Assembly (NCBI GenBank): GCA_013289045.1 | Contig: JABDAU010000014.1 | Location: 1 to 58,878, forward strand | Direction of reading: 5' to 3' | Source: Bacteroidota bacterium | Lineage (GTDB): Bacteria; Bacteroidota; Bacteroidia; Sphingobacteriales; Sphingobacteriaceae | Length of the DNA: 58,878 nt | In this document: piece by piece, positions 47,752 to 57,478 of the stretch | How positions within the stretch are numbered: position 1 is the stretch's first letter | How the letters are laid out: every line of letters begins with the position of its first letter | Translations under genes and position numbers: made by a program | The notes under the pieces: generated by a model | Seen by the model: only the letters and a program-made list of their open reading frames with translations | What the model was told of the DNA's origin: nothing | Database searches by the model: none

Positions 47752-49005
47752 TTAATCTTCATACTTCTTAAATATCACAGAGGAATTGTGACCGCCGAAG
47801 CCGAAACCATTGCTCTGTGCAACCCGTACATCTCTTTTTTGTGCCTGGTTAAAGGTGAAGTTTATCCGTGGATCAAACGCCGGATCATCAGTAAAATGAT
47901 TGATGGTTGGCGGGATAATGCCATTTTTAATGGCCAGGATAGTCGCTATAGCCTCCACAGCGCCGGCAGCACCCAATAAGTGGCCGGTCATTGATTTGGT
48001 TGAGCTGATATTAATGTTGAACGCATGATCGCCATAAATAGACTGGATCGCTTTTATTTCCTGCGGATCGCCTATCGGTGTTGAAGTACCGTGAACGTTC
48101 ACGTAGTCAATTTCTGTTGGGTCAATATTGGCGTCCAATAAAGCCTCGCGCATAGCAAACGCAGCGCCATGGCCATCAGGGTGCGGCGCCGTCATGTGAT
48201 AAGCATCGGCGCTCAGGCCGCCACCTATTAGCTCGGCATAAATTTTTGCACCACGCTTTATGGCATGCCCCAGTTCTTCCAGTATAATGGTTCCTGCGCC
48301 TTCGCCGGCCACAAAGCCGTCGCGGTCAAGATCGAACGGACGCGATGCGGTCGACGGGTCGTCGTTACGTGTGGAAAGCGCGTGCATGGCGTTAAAACCA
48401 CCTATACCAGCTTCGTTTATGATGGCTTCCGATCCGCCGCTGACAAACATGTTCGCCTTGCCCATGCGGATATAAGTGAAAGCATCAATCAACGCATTGT
48501 TGGATGAAGCACATGCCGAAACTGTAGTAAAGTTCGGCCCGCGCAGCCCATATTTAATTGAAATATGGCCCGGCGCTATGTCGGCTATCATTTTTGGTAT
48601 AAAGAAAGGGTTGATCTGCGGGGTACCGTCGCCGCGGGCGAAACCGGTTACTTCATCCAGGAAAGTTTTTAAACCACCAATCCCCGAACCCCATATAACG
48701 CCGATACGGCTGGTATCCAGCTTGCTGAAATCCAGTCCGGCATCTTTTATAGCTTCGTCGGTAGCGTAAAGGGCATAATGTACAAAGGGATCGAGCTTGC
48801 GTGCATCTTTTCGGCCCAAAAAGGCGTCAGCACTGAAGTTTTTTACCTCGCACGCAAATTTAGTTTTGAATTTTGTGGTATCAAAACTTGTAATAGGGGC
48901 AGCGCCACTCACTCCATTGATTAAGCCGTCCCAATATTCAGAAACGCTATTGCCAATTGGAGTAAGTGCCCCAAGCCCGGTTACAACAACTCTTTTTAAC
49001 TCCAT
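47752..49005 (-). CDS. fabF: Beta-ketoacyl-ACP synthase II
   Basis: A 417-residue condensing enzyme for fatty acid elongation. The catalytic Cys is in FTTVSACASSNNALIDA (about 168), and the two His in NVHGTSTPIGDPQE and SMTGHLLGAAGAVEA. The Cys-His-His triad is intact, and the length is normal for FabF (about 410). Start ATG gives MELKRVVVTGLGALTPIG. It lies 16 bases after acpP. Confidence 0.96.
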   Translation of the reverse strand: MELKRVVVTGLGALTPIGNSVSEYWDGLINGVSGAAPITSFDTTKFKTKFACEVKNFSADAFLGRKDARKLDPFVHYALYATDEAIKDAGLDFSKLDTSRIGVIWGSGIGGLKTFLDEVTGFARGDGTPQINPFFIPKMIADIAPGHISIKYGLRGPNFTTVSACASSNNALIDAFTYIRMGKANMFVSGGSEAIINEAGIGGFNAMHALSTRNDDPSTASRPFDLDRDGFVAGEGAGTIILEELGHAIKRGAKIYAELIGGGLSADAYHMTAPHPDGHGAAFAMREALLDANIDPTEIDYVNVHGTSTPIGDPQEIKAIQSIYGDHAFNINISSTKSMTGHLLGAAGAVEAIATILAIKNGIIPPTINHFTDDPAFDPRINFTFNQAQKRDVRVAQSNGFGFGGHNSSVIFKKYED

Positions 49006-49021
49006 TTAAAAAAATTGGGAG

Positions 49022-49258
49022 TTATTTAACGTTTTTTTCAAGGTAAGCAATGGCTTGGCCCACTGTGCCAATAGTTTCAGCCTGATCGTCAGGGATAGCC
49101 ACGTTAAACTCTTTCTCAAACTCCATGATGAGTTCTACGGTGTCTAAAGAGTCGGCACCAAGATCATTGGTGAAGCTTGCTTCAGGTGTTACTTCGTTTT
49201 CGTCAACACCTAATTTTTCTACGATAATAGCCTTTACTCTTGAAGCGATATCAGACAT
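49022..49258 (-). CDS. acpP: Acyl carrier protein
   Basis: A 78-residue acidic carrier. Ser37 in [13 protein letters not shown] is the phosphopantetheine attachment site. The three-helix pattern and charge are typical. It is first in acpP-fabF-rnc and is upstream of no other gene on its strand for 140 bases, so a promoter probably lies just after 49258. Confidence 0.97.
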   Translation of the reverse strand: MSDIASRVKAIIVEKLGVDENEVTPEASFTNDLGADSLDTVELIMEFEKEFNVAIPDDQAETIGTVGQAIAYLEKNVK

Positions 49259-49406
49259 AGTCTTATAGTTTAATGATTAATAAAAATTTCTGTGCAAAGA
49301 AAAATAAATTCCGGTAAATATCAAACCCAAAACTTTTTACACTTTTTAGCCTAACAAAAATTTACTTGCAAAGGTTTCAATTAGTAATTTTACCGCAGCA
49401 AATGTA

Positions 49407-49832
49407 ATGATTTTGAACAAAAAAATTTTAAAGTTTGAGATCGATCTTGATTTTGTGCTTATTGCGATCACAACATCACTAAAGGACTACCGTATTTGTT
49501 TTTTAATTAACAAATACCTGCACTTTAATTTTACAAAAACCACCGACCTTTCGGTCGAATTGAGCCAAAATACCGACCCTGTTTATTTTTCGATGTACAC
49601 CGATAGCTGGGAAGCCAGCGGCGCCGACTTTTATTTTATTGCCAATAAGGGCTCTGAAGGCTATCTTATACCTGAAATGAATAAAACGGATTATTTTTTA
49701 ATGGTGAAAAACTATATAGATGATGAGGACCTGGATAACCTGTTATCGGGCTTGAACAAGATACCTGAAATAGTTGCGGCGGTAAAGATTGATCCGAAAA
49801 AAGTAAAATCCCGGGAAAATCTTCTATTTTAG
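49407..49832 (+). CDS. IPExxxVDY-type protein
   Basis: A 141-residue protein typical of Bacteroidetes. It includes the motif IPEIVAAVKID near residue 116 (close to the family name IPExxxVDY, with K-I-D in place of V-D-Y), and the usual N-terminus KKILKFEIDLDFVLIAITT and SKDYRIC-like stretch DYRICFLINKYLHFNF. Function of the family is unknown; it typically neighbours pyk, as here (gap of 72 bases). No signal peptide. Confidence 0.85.
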   Translation: MILNKKILKFEIDLDFVLIAITTSLKDYRICFLINKYLHFNFTKTTDLSVELSQNTDPVYFSMYTDSWEASGADFYFIANKGSEGYLIPEMNKTDYFLMVKNYIDDEDLDNLLSGLNKIPEIVAAVKIDPKKVKSRENLLF

Positions 49833-49904
49833 CGCAAAATTTTGAACGTGTCCCTTATACACCAAATATAATATAAAGCGGACAAACCAGTTTAACTTAT
49901 ACGT

Positions 49905-51341
49905 ATGAAATTATCTTACAACCGTACTAAAATAGTTGCCACCATGGGGCCGGCATCATCGCCAAAGGATACACTTTTAGCGATGATAAAGGCTGGAGTT
50001 AACGTTTGCCGCCTCAACTTTTCGCACGGCAGACCAGAAGATCACAAAAAAGTTATCGACACCATCCGCGAAATAAACGAACAATATAAAACCAACGTTG
50101 GCATCCTGGCCGACTTACAAGGGCCGAAGATCAGGATAGGTTTAGTGAAGGACGGGGGCATACACCTGGTAAATGGCACCCATATTAAAATTACTACTCA
50201 CGAGTGCATAGGCGACGATAACCAGATCTATATCACTTATGATACCTTCCCGCAGGACGTGCAGGCGAACGAGATCATCCTGCTTGACGATGGTAAGCTG
50301 CAGATGCGCGTTATCGAAACGAATAAAATAGATACTGTTATATGTGAGGTTGTGCATGGCGGTATCCTTACCTCACGTAAAGGCGTAAACCTGCCAAATA
50401 CCAAAGTGTCTATCCCGAGCTTAACCGAGGAAGACATGGTGAACCTGGAATTTGTACTGCAGTACGATGTGGATTGGATAGGCCTTTCATTTGTGCGTAA
50501 TGCTGAAGATATTGTTCAGCTTAAACACATTATTAACCAGCATGGCAGCTCGGCACGTGTAATTGCCAAAATAGAAAAACCCGAGGCTATTGAAAATATC
50601 GACGCGATAATTGAAGTTACCGATGGTGTAATGGTGGCCCGCGGCGATTTAGGTGTTGAAATGCCGATGGAACAAGTTCCGTTACTGCAAAAGATGATCG
50701 CACGTAAATGCCGCGATGCTTCTAAGCCGGTAATTGTAGCTACGCAAATGCTGGAGTCAATGATCACCACCCCGCGCCCAACCCGCGCCGAGGTGAACGA
50801 CGTGGCTAACTCGGTACTGGATGGCGCAGATGCAGTCATGCTGAGCGGTGAAACGTCAGTTGGTGAATTCCCGGTGATCGTTATCGAGACAATGGCGAAG
50901 ATCGTTCGTAATGTGGAAGAGAACGGTTATACTTTCAACACCTCAAAAGCGGAAAATAACGATAAAGCATCGCCAAACTACCTTAGCGACGCGATATGCG
51001 GTTCGGCAGTTTACCTGGCTGAGCATGCGGATGCGGTAGGTATTGTTTCCATGACGCGCTCAGGCTATACAGCCTTTGAAATATCGAGCCACAGGCCGAA
51101 AGCAAGCACTTTCATCTTCACGCCAAACAAGCAATTGCTGAATGCGCTAAGCCTGGTTTGGGGCGTACGCGCCTTCTTTTACGACCATCTGGAAAGTACA
51201 GACAAAACTATCAGCGATGTAAACGCAATTTTGAAAGCTGAAAGCCTGATACAACCGGGAGACGTGGTGGTAAATGCCGCATCGATGCCTATCATCAAGC
51301 AAGGCAAAACTAACATGCTTAAGGTTACCGTGGTTGAATAA
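49905..51341 (+). CDS. pyk: Pyruvate kinase
   Basis: A 478-residue glycolytic enzyme making pyruvate and ATP from phosphoenolpyruvate and ADP. Motifs are clear: KIVATMGPASS, NVCRLNFSHG (with the catalytic Arg), the central IAKIEKPEAIENIDAI with the metal-binding residues, MVARGDLGVEMP and VIVATQMLESM. Start ATG 49905 (MKLSYNRTKIV). It follows the IPExxxVDY gene. A large inverted repeat follows the stop. Confidence 0.97.
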   Translation: MKLSYNRTKIVATMGPASSPKDTLLAMIKAGVNVCRLNFSHGRPEDHKKVIDTIREINEQYKTNVGILADLQGPKIRIGLVKDGGIHLVNGTHIKITTHECIGDDNQIYITYDTFPQDVQANEIILLDDGKLQMRVIETNKIDTVICEVVHGGILTSRKGVNLPNTKVSIPSLTEEDMVNLEFVLQYDVDWIGLSFVRNAEDIVQLKHIINQHGSSARVIAKIEKPEAIENIDAIIEVTDGVMVARGDLGVEMPMEQVPLLQKMIARKCRDASKPVIVATQMLESMITTPRPTRAEVNDVANSVLDGADAVMLSGETSVGEFPVIVIETMAKIVRNVEENGYTFNTSKAENNDKASPNYLSDAICGSAVYLAEHADAVGIVSMTRSGYTAFEISSHRPKASTFIFTPNKQLLNALSLVWGVRAFFYDHLESTDKTISDVNAILKAESLIQPGDVVVNAASMPIIKQGKTNMLKVTVVE

Positions 51342-51348
51342 AAAAATA

Positions 51349-51485
51349 ATCACAGAGGACACATAGATTTACACAGAGGGCGCGGAGAAATAAAAATTCT
51401 CTGCGCCCTTTGTTTTTGTACTCTTTAAAAGATATATAAAAATCTCTGCGCTCTCTGCGTTTTTACGCTCAGTGCCCTCTGTGAT
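51349..51485. repeat. Inverted CACAGAGG...-type repeat
   Basis: The stretch opens with ATCACAGAGGACACATAGA and TTTACACAGAGGGCGCGG, and closes with TTCTCTGCGCCC and CAGTGCCCTCTGTGAT in inverse orientation. The interior is TTTGTTTTTGTACTC-like with another TCTCTGCG word. It is a long imperfect hairpin between the convergent pyk and comB genes. Words of the same kind occur at 3594-3650. Confidence 0.75.
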
Positions 51486-51493
51486 TAAATAGA

Positions 51494-52207
51494 CTATTTA
51501 AGTTTTACTAACTTTTCGCCTTCCAAAACAGGAATGGCATGCGTAATATCCACCTGTAAACAAAAGGCAATATCCTTTTCAATGCCCAGCTTTTTGAGGC
51601 GTTCGCTGTGCGATGTTTTTTTCAGGTAGCCATCCAGGTCGTCTTTGGCTATTTCATACAGGTCATTAGCAGCAATAGCGGCATCATCAGGCCTGAAACC
51701 GGCGGGGATAAGCTGGTTGGCCACAGCGCCTGCAAATATGGTATCCTCAAGGTTGAAATTATTTTTCCAGCCTGCGCAAACCAACAGCACATCGTCATAT
51801 TGCGTTTTTAGCCAGTCGCAAATTGCCGTTAAGTTTAAAAACGAACCGATCACCACCTTTTTTGCATTCCGCGACAGGTGCAGCGCATGTGTGCCGTTGG
51901 TGGTGGTCAATACCACTGTCTTACCTGCAACTTTTTCTTTTGTGTAGGAAAATGGCGAATTGCCAAAATCAAACCCTGTAACCACTTCGCCGTTGCGCTC
52001 GGCAGCCAGCAGATAATGCGGGTATTGCTCCTGGTAGGACAGGCATTCCTCTACCTCAGCTACCGGGATAATGGCTTCGGCACCGTTATCTATCCCGTAG
52101 CAGATAGATGAAGTAGCCCTGAAGATATCGATGATCACGACAATATATTTTTCAACCTCGAAAAGCGGTATCAATGCCGGGCTCAGGCAAACGTCAAGTT
52201 TGGTCAT
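51494..52207 (-). CDS. comB: 2-phosphosulfolactate phosphatase-type protein (ComB)
   Basis: A 237-residue ComB-family protein (Mg-dependent phosphatase of 2-phospho-sulfolactate). It includes KYIVVIDIFRATSSICYGID-like motif (CD..RATS), TGFDFGNSPF, TTTNGTHALHLSR and VCAGWKNNFNLEDTIFAGA. ComB acts in coenzyme M synthesis in methanogens, but such genes are widespread in Bacteroidetes without that pathway, perhaps for sulfolactate or sulfonolipid metabolism. No comA, comC or other sulfonate gene is adjacent. Family is clear, pathway is not. Confidence 0.88.
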   Translation of the reverse strand: MTKLDVCLSPALIPLFEVEKYIVVIIDIFRATSSICYGIDNGAEAIIPVAEVEECLSYQEQYPHYLLAAERNGEVVTGFDFGNSPFSYTKEKVAGKTVVLTTTNGTHALHLSRNAKKVVIGSFLNLTAICDWLKTQYDDVLLVCAGWKNNFNLEDTIFAGAVANQLIPAGFRPDDAAIAANDLYEIAKDDLDGYLKKTSHSERLKKLGIEKDIAFCLQVDITHAIPVLEGEKLVKLK

Positions 52208-52235
52208 TAGGTGATTATGTTAGCGTGTCGAATGA

Positions 52236-52281
52236 AACGGCCTTTAAATTCCCTCCCCAAGGAGGGAATTTAAAGGCCGTT
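52236..52281. repeat. 21-bp perfect hairpin between gcvT and comB
   Basis: AACGGCCTTTAAATTCCCTC and one further base form one arm, a 4-base CCAA loop follows, and the inverse arm is exact (46 bases, 21-bp stem). It is located in the gcvT-comB gap with no T-run, so it is probably a transcript-stabilising or dispersed palindrome. Confidence 0.8.
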
Positions 52282-52290
52282 CTTTCCCCA

Positions 52291-53370
52291 CTATTTATAA
52301 AACGGCGGCTTTACAATTTGTGCTTTAACTTTATTGTCGCGTATACCGATGTAGATCTCAGCGCCTTCTTTGGCCAGCTCAGTATGCACATAACCCATAC
52401 CGATAGCTTTCTGTAACGATGGCGATTGTGTACCCGAGGTTACATTGCCGATGGTATTGCCATCAGCATCCAGTATCGGATAATCATGGCGCGGTATGCC
52501 GCGGTCTATCATTTCAAAGCCAACCAGCTTGCGGGTGATGCCTTGTTCTTTTTGCTGTTTCAGCGCATCGGAGTTCACAAAATCCTTGCTGAATTTGGTT
52601 ACCCAGCCAAGTCCGGCTTCCAGCGGCGAGGTGAAATCGTTAATGTCGTTTCCATACAGGCAAAAACCCATTTCCAAACGCAGCGTATCGCGCGCGCCTA
52701 AACCGATAGGCTGTATGCCAAATGGCTTACCGGCTTCAAAAATGGCATTCCAGATATGTTCGGCATGCGCGTTCTCAAAATAGATCTCAAAACCGCCTGC
52801 CCCGGTATAACCCGTTGCCGAAACGATCACGTTATCCAAACCGGCAAATTTCCCTTTTTTAAAGGTGTAATATTCCATCGATGGCAGGTCGATATCGGTA
52901 AGGCTTTGCAGCGCCTCGGCAGCCTTCGGCCCCTGCACGGCCAGGAGCGAGGTTTTATCGGAAATGTTTTTCATTTCCACGCCAAAAGTGTTGTATTTGC
53001 TGATCCAGTCCCAGTCCTTTTCAATGTTCGAGGCGTTTACCACCAGCATGTAAGTTTTATCGTCTATGCGGTAAACCAGCAGGTCGTCAACAATCCCGCC
53101 ATCCTCATTTGGCAGGCAGGAGTATTGTACCTTGCCATCGTAAAGCTTAGCGGCGTCGTTGCTGGTTACTTTTTGTATAAGGTCTAAAGCGTGGTCGCCT
53201 TTCAATATAAACTCGCCCATGTGGCTTACATCGAAAACGCCGACAGCCTTGCGAACAGTATCATGCTCTGCATTTATACCAGCGTATTGTACGGGCATAT
53301 TATACCCTGCGAACGGCACCATTTTGGCGCCCAGTTTAATGTGAATGTCAGTTAAAGCAGTATTTTTCAT
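52291..53370 (-). CDS. gcvT: Aminomethyltransferase (glycine cleavage T protein)
   Basis: A 359-residue T protein of the glycine cleavage system, transferring the methylene group from the H protein to tetrahydrofolate. It starts [20 protein letters not shown], and includes [24 protein letters not shown] and [19 protein letters not shown], characteristic for the family. ATG 53370 was chosen over a longer frame at 53412. It is a single gene; gcvH/gcvP are not in this window. Confidence 0.95.
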   Translation of the reverse strand: MKNTALTDIHIKLGAKMVPFAGYNMPVQYAGINAEHDTVRKAVGVFDVSHMGEFILKGDHALDLIQKVTSNDAAKLYDGKVQYSCLPNEDGGIVDDLLVYRIDDKTYMLVVNASNIEKDWDWISKYNTFGVEMKNISDKTSLLAVQGPKAAEALQSLTDIDLPSMEYYTFKKGKFAGLDNVIVSATGYTGAGGFEIYFENAHAEHIWNAIFEAGKPFGIQPIGLGARDTLRLEMGFCLYGNDINDFTSPLEAGLGWVTKFSKDFVNSDALKQQKEQGITRKLVGFEMIDRGIPRHDYPILDADGNTIGNVTSGTQSPSLQKAIGMGYVHTELAKEGAEIYIGIRDNKVKAQIVKPPFYK

Positions 53371-53465
53371 ATATAAATTTTGTCCCGTGCAAATGTAAAA
53401 AAAATCGGGCAACCGCTGCGGGCGAACATTAGAAGCTTTATGTTTTGAAGATGTAACAAATGCGG

Positions 53466-54125
53466 TTATTTTCTAAAATACCGTATTTGTTCTAAACGTA
53501 TTTCTGCCTGCTCTTGCGTAAATTGATCTTTTGGTAGCTGTTCGATCAACTTATAATTTCCAGATTTAGTTTCTTTTATATTCGGCCCATAGCTGATAAT
53601 GGTATAGTCTTTGCAATTATCACATTGTACAATAATCCAGCTATAATCCGGAATGCCTTCCTCTTTTCGCATAATAAAAGTATCTATTGCGGCATTGCAA
53701 GTGGGGCAGGTTTGATGGATCGTTTCTAATACTCTTTTGGGATTTAATGTAGACTGAAGTTTTAATAAAGTGCTTATTGCAGAACCATAAAGCCATTTAT
53801 TAAGATTATCCTTAAAATCAATATTTATAATTTGAGTCAATTCATTAAACAAGTCGCAGATAAACTCTTTTTCTTCTGTATCATATTCCTGTTTATTGAT
53901 ATTTGACAAATGCGATTTTAGTATAGTCTTTATCTGTTTATCATTTGCGTTAGTATTAATAGCTTCAATTAGTGAACCAGCGCACTCATCAAGAAGTAGT
54001 TTTAGCGTTGAAGATATTTCGGGATCTGAAGGGTTCAGTCCACGATTATTCCATGCCTGATCAGAAAATTTATCACGCTGCATGAACGCCTTTAGTTGTT
54101 CCAGTTTACTTTGTTCCGGGCTCAT
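53466..54125 (-). CDS. Hypothetical protein with CxxC zinc ribbon
   Basis: A 219-residue soluble protein, AT-rich in base use compared with its neighbour. It has a helical N-terminal half (about 1-130, rich in Leu, Lys, Asn) and a zinc-ribbon-like part [12 protein letters not shown] and [10 protein letters not shown] (about 142-180) with two CxxC pairs. No family recognised. Its start codon lies 20 bases inside the end of the glycosyltransferase gene at 54106, so the two overlap and are probably coupled. ATG 54125 is preferred over TTG 54128. Confidence 0.65.
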   Translation of the reverse strand: MSPEQSKLEQLKAFMQRDKFSDQAWNNRGLNPSDPEISSTLKLLLDECAGSLIEAINTNANDKQIKTILKSHLSNINKQEYDTEEKEFICDLFNELTQIINIDFKDNLNKWLYGSAISTLLKLQSTLNPKRVLETIHQTCPTCNAAIDTFIMRKEEGIPDYSWIIVQCDNCKDYTIISYGPNIKETKSGNYKLIEQLPKDQFTQEQAEIRLEQIRYFRK

Positions 54126-55344
54126 CAAAATGATTTATTAATGCTGCAGGCAGTAATCTATTGTATAAAGCCACCAGTTTGTTGGTCACAACATACATAT
54201 CGTGTTGCTGCTCTATCAGCCGGCGTGCATTGAGGCCCACGGTACGGCAATATTGCTCATCGGCAATGCAATGCGCTATGGCATCATAAAATTCATCGCG
54301 GTTATTGGCGATGATGATGTTATCGCCATCAGTATAGTTGATCCCCTCTGCCCCCAGCGATGTGGAGATGATACATTTTTCCATCGCCATGCCTTCCACA
54401 ATTTTCACACGCATACCCCCGCTTGAGAGCAGCGGCACGATCATGATGGATTTGCTGTTCACAAACTCCAGCGCATCATCCACTTCGCCCTGGATGAATA
54501 TTTTGCCCATCACCTCGTAATCATCAAACCGTTCGGGTATATCGTTTCCTGCTACGTAGAAGCGCACGGGCAGTTCGCCGTTTGTAAGCGCAGTATGAAA
54601 ATTATCAAGGAACCATTCAATCCCCTCGCGGTTTGGCAGCCAGTCGAGCGAGCCTAAAAAGAAAAGGCTGGGCACTTCGGTTTGGGTATTATCGGGCGTA
54701 TATTTATCCAGGTTGAGGCCCACCGGCAAGATCTCCACAGGTACTTTGGTTCCATATTCCAACAGGGTCGATTTATCCTGTTGGGTAAATACCGTTATGG
54801 CATCAAACTTATTGATGGTTTCAAGCTCATAGCTTTTGATGCGGCGGGCGTGCATCTTCAGGTACGATTTTTTAAAAGGATCGGTCTTTTGCCCTGCCAA
54901 TCGCTGCCAAACCTGGCTCTCGATATTATGCGCACGATAAACCAGCTTTGCTTTAGAATATTTGCGCACGGCGTTCAGGTATAACGAAACAAACAATCCG
55001 TCAAACTGAATAACATCGTATTCATTCTTTTTTACCTCGGCTATCAGCAAACGCTCAAATTCGGGGTCGAAATATTTATCGATGTTGAACGAGGTACGGC
55101 TGAACAGATTAGTTGCTACTTCCAGCACTGAAACACGGGTATCGATATTATAAGCACGGTAATTGATCTTGCTGAGGATCTCGTCATCCTCGGGATCGGG
55201 ATGATGGTGCCGCCTGGCTTTCAGCGCCACGACTGAAACTTCATGGCCAAGGTTAACCAAACCTTTGATAGTGTTGTAAACCACTATCTGGTAACCGCCT
55301 GTTTGCGGAAACGGCACACGAGAAGCCAGTAAGAGTATCTTCAA
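54106..55344 (-). CDS. GT4-family glycosyltransferase
   Basis: A 412-residue GT-B glycosyltransferase. The N-terminal domain starts MKILLLASRVPFPQTGGYQI and contains IKGLVNLGHEVSVVAL; the middle has VYRAHNIESQVWQRL. The C-terminal domain has the nucleotide-sugar signature around LGSLDWLPNREGIEWFLDNF and VKIVEGMAMEKCIISTSLGAEG, with E in the usual ExxxxxxxE region. It probably adds sugars to surface polysaccharide or lipid. It stands between rnhB and the zinc-ribbon gene, and overlaps the latter. Confidence 0.88.
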   Translation of the reverse strand: MKILLLASRVPFPQTGGYQIVVYNTIKGLVNLGHEVSVVALKARRHHHPDPEDDEILSKINYRAYNIDTRVSVLEVATNLFSRTSFNIDKYFDPEFERLLIAEVKKNEYDVIQFDGLFVSLYLNAVRKYSKAKLVYRAHNIESQVWQRLAGQKTDPFKKSYLKMHARRIKSYELETINKFDAITVFTQQDKSTLLEYGTKVPVEILPVGLNLDKYTPDNTQTEVPSLFFLGSLDWLPNREGIEWFLDNFHTALTNGELPVRFYVAGNDIPERFDDYEVMGKIFIQGEVDDALEFVNSKSIMIVPLLSSGGMRVKIVEGMAMEKCIISTSLGAEGINYTDGDNIIIANNRDEFYDAIAHCIADEQYCRTVGLNARRLIEQQHDMYVVTNKLVALYNRLLPAALINHFDEPGTK

Positions 55345-55399
55345 AATAGAAATTGGTTTGTAACAAAAATACCATCCCTAAAGCCTATATCAAAGCATT

Positions 55400-55996
55400 T
55401 TAGAAAATTGTTAGCTGAGGATCGGTTACCTGGAAGGTACGGCGGTGGTAAGGTGTGAAGCCGATCTCCATTACCGTTTTGCGATGTTTGATGGTTGGAT
55501 AGCCTTTATTGCTGTGCCAGTCGTACTCAGGATGTTCGGTGGCTATGCGTTTCATGTAATCGTCGCGGTAGGTTTTGGCCAGTATGGATGCTGCTGCTAT
55601 GCTAAAATATTTGCCATCGCCCTCAACAATACATTGGTGCGGCGTTTCGCCATATTTATTAAAGCGATTGCCGTCAATGATCAGGAATTCCGGCTTAATG
55701 TGCAGCATATCCAGCGCGCGGTGCATGGCCAGGAAGGATGCATTCAGGATATTGATCTTGTCGATCTCGTGGTTATCACATGATGCCACGGCATAAGCCA
55801 GCGCCTTTTTCTGTATTTCCTTGCGCAGTTTATAGCGCACATCCTCGGGCAACTGCTTGGAGTCGTTGAGTAATTTGTGCTTGAATTTTGGCGGAAGAAT
55901 TACCGCAGCTGCAAATACCGGGCCTGCCAGGCAGCCCCGTCCGGCTTCATCACATCCCGCCTCAATCAACTCATACTGGTACCGCGCTAATAACAT
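55400..55996 (-). CDS. rnhB: Ribonuclease HII
   Basis: A 198-residue enzyme removing ribonucleotides from DNA. The N-terminal DEAGRGCLAGPV carries the Asp-Glu pair, with LIIDGNRF and the SIAAASILAKTYRDDYM motif in place. Length is normal. It is a single gene before the GT4 gene, with a 55-base gap. Confidence 0.95.
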   Translation of the reverse strand: MLLARYQYELIEAGCDEAGRGCLAGPVFAAAVILPPKFKHKLLNDSKQLPEDVRYKLRKEIQKKALAYAVASCDNHEIDKINILNASFLAMHRALDMLHIKPEFLIIDGNRFNKYGETPHQCIVEGDGKYFSIAAASILAKTYRDDYMKRIATEHPEYDWHSNKGYPTIKHRKTVMEIGFTPYHRRTFQVTDPQLTIF

Positions 55997-56122
55997 TCAG
56001 TTTAAATTATTCTTCAAATATCAGTATTTGCTTAATGCGAAAAATGGAATGTTGAAAAAATGGGGATAAAAAACTGTCTGAACCATACCCTAACCGCGTC
56101 ATTGTAATGACGGACAGGTGTA

Positions 56123-57352
56123 TCAGAATATCCTCAACGTCAATAGCGTAATATCATCAATGGCTTTACCTTTCATAATACCATTCACATGATCAAGCAG
56201 CGCCTGGTTAAAGGCATCCGGTGAGAGCTCACCGTTTTGGAGCACGAATTTCAGCAGCTTATCCTCATTCCAGGTTTTGGGGCCGACTGAATCATAATCG
56301 ATAAGGCCATCGGTATAATTAAATATCAGGCTGCCCGGGTCGATGTCTATCTCCCCCTCATTTAAAAACGGCAATTCTTCAAAAACGCCTATCATGGTGG
56401 TACCCAGTTTCAGGTGTATCGCCTCACCTTTTGAATATAACAATGCCGGATTATGCCCTGCGTTAATATAGTTGAGCATGCGGGTCTTTTCGTTGTATTT
56501 AGCCAGGAACAGGGTGATGAAACGCTCGCCTTTGGTAATGCTGAGCACTACTTTGTTCAGGTGCTCCATAATATTGGTGAGGTCGGTATCCACCGTTGCC
56601 CAGGCATGCAGGCTGGCCTGGAAGTTGGCCATCAACAGCGCCGCTGCTATCCCTTTGCCGGATACATCGGCAATGCACCACAAAAACTCATGCTCGTTAA
56701 TGCGGATAAAATCGAAATAATCGCCGCCGATATTTTGGTGCGGCAGGTAGCGGGCATCTATCTCAACACTTTCGTCGCGGTGTATACGTACCGGCACCAG
56801 CATGTTCTGCACCTCTACGGCAAGCTCCATCTCACGCTGAAAACGTTCCGATTGCAGCCGTTCGCGGAACAGCCTCTTGTTCTCCAGCGCTACCAATACC
56901 ACGTTAATAAGCGTTTGGATAAAGTTGAGGTCGTTGTTCAGCATTTCGCTGCTGCTGCTAAACTCACCTATCAGCGCAAAGGCAATGGGTTTACTTTTGT
57001 GATAAAAAGGTATGAAGTAATCATAATTGCCTAACACAGGGTTCCCCTGGTTGGTTAGTGCGGTAACAGCTTTAAATTTACTTAGCGTTTGGCAGGCGCG
57101 ATGAAGTGTACTCACATTCTCGAAACTGCCGCCATATTTGGAGATACAAATGAAGTTTTCTTCCTCTTCTATCAAAAACCTGAAACGGCCTATCTGCAGG
57201 TAATTCTGTAAAATAACCTCCAACATTTGTATCAGTACCGATGTGGTGGTATTCTTGTTAATAGCGCGAGTGATCTCCAGCAATGAATTTAATTCCGATT
57301 GCCGCTTCAGCAATAAGCGTATCAGTTCATCTTCGCCGGAGCTATTAGCCAT
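56123..57352 (-). CDS. GAF-like/SpoIIE-type PP2C phosphatase
   Basis: A 409-residue serine phosphatase. An N-terminal GAF-like sensor (about 15-165) is followed by a coiled linker (QSERFQREMELAVEVQNML) and a SpoIIE domain (about 190-409). The metal-binding acidic residues are in PHQNIGGDYFDFI and ADVSGKGIAAALLMA, with NAGHNPALLY and FNYTDGLIDY near the end. Such RsbU-like phosphatases usually act on an STAS antagonist to switch an anti-sigma system; no STAS or anti-sigma gene is nearby. Soluble; no membrane segment. Confidence 0.9.
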   Translation of the reverse strand: MANSSGEDELIRLLLKRQSELNSLLEITRAINKNTTTSVLIQMLEVILQNYLQIGRFRFLIEEEENFICISKYGGSFENVSTLHRACQTLSKFKAVTALTNQGNPVLGNYDYFIPFYHKSKPIAFALIGEFSSSSEMLNNDLNFIQTLINVVLVALENKRLFRERLQSERFQREMELAVEVQNMLVPVRIHRDESVEIDARYLPHQNIGGDYFDFIRINEHEFLWCIADVSGKGIAAALLMANFQASLHAWATVDTDLTNIMEHLNKVVLSITKGERFITLFLAKYNEKTRMLNYINAGHNPALLYSKGEAIHLKLGTTMIGVFEELPFLNEGEIDIDPGSLIFNYTDGLIDYDSVGPKTWNEDKLLKFVLQNGELSPDAFNQALLDHVNGIMKGKAIDDITLLTLRIF

Positions 57353-57478
57353 TGTATAGTTAATTTACTAAGGTTGCCCTAAAATAAAACAATTATCTAC
57401 TATAAAAAGAGTCACGTTCGGGTTTGTACCCTGTGGTTTGGGTTTATTGGCCTATGTTTTGTTACCGTAACAAATAAT

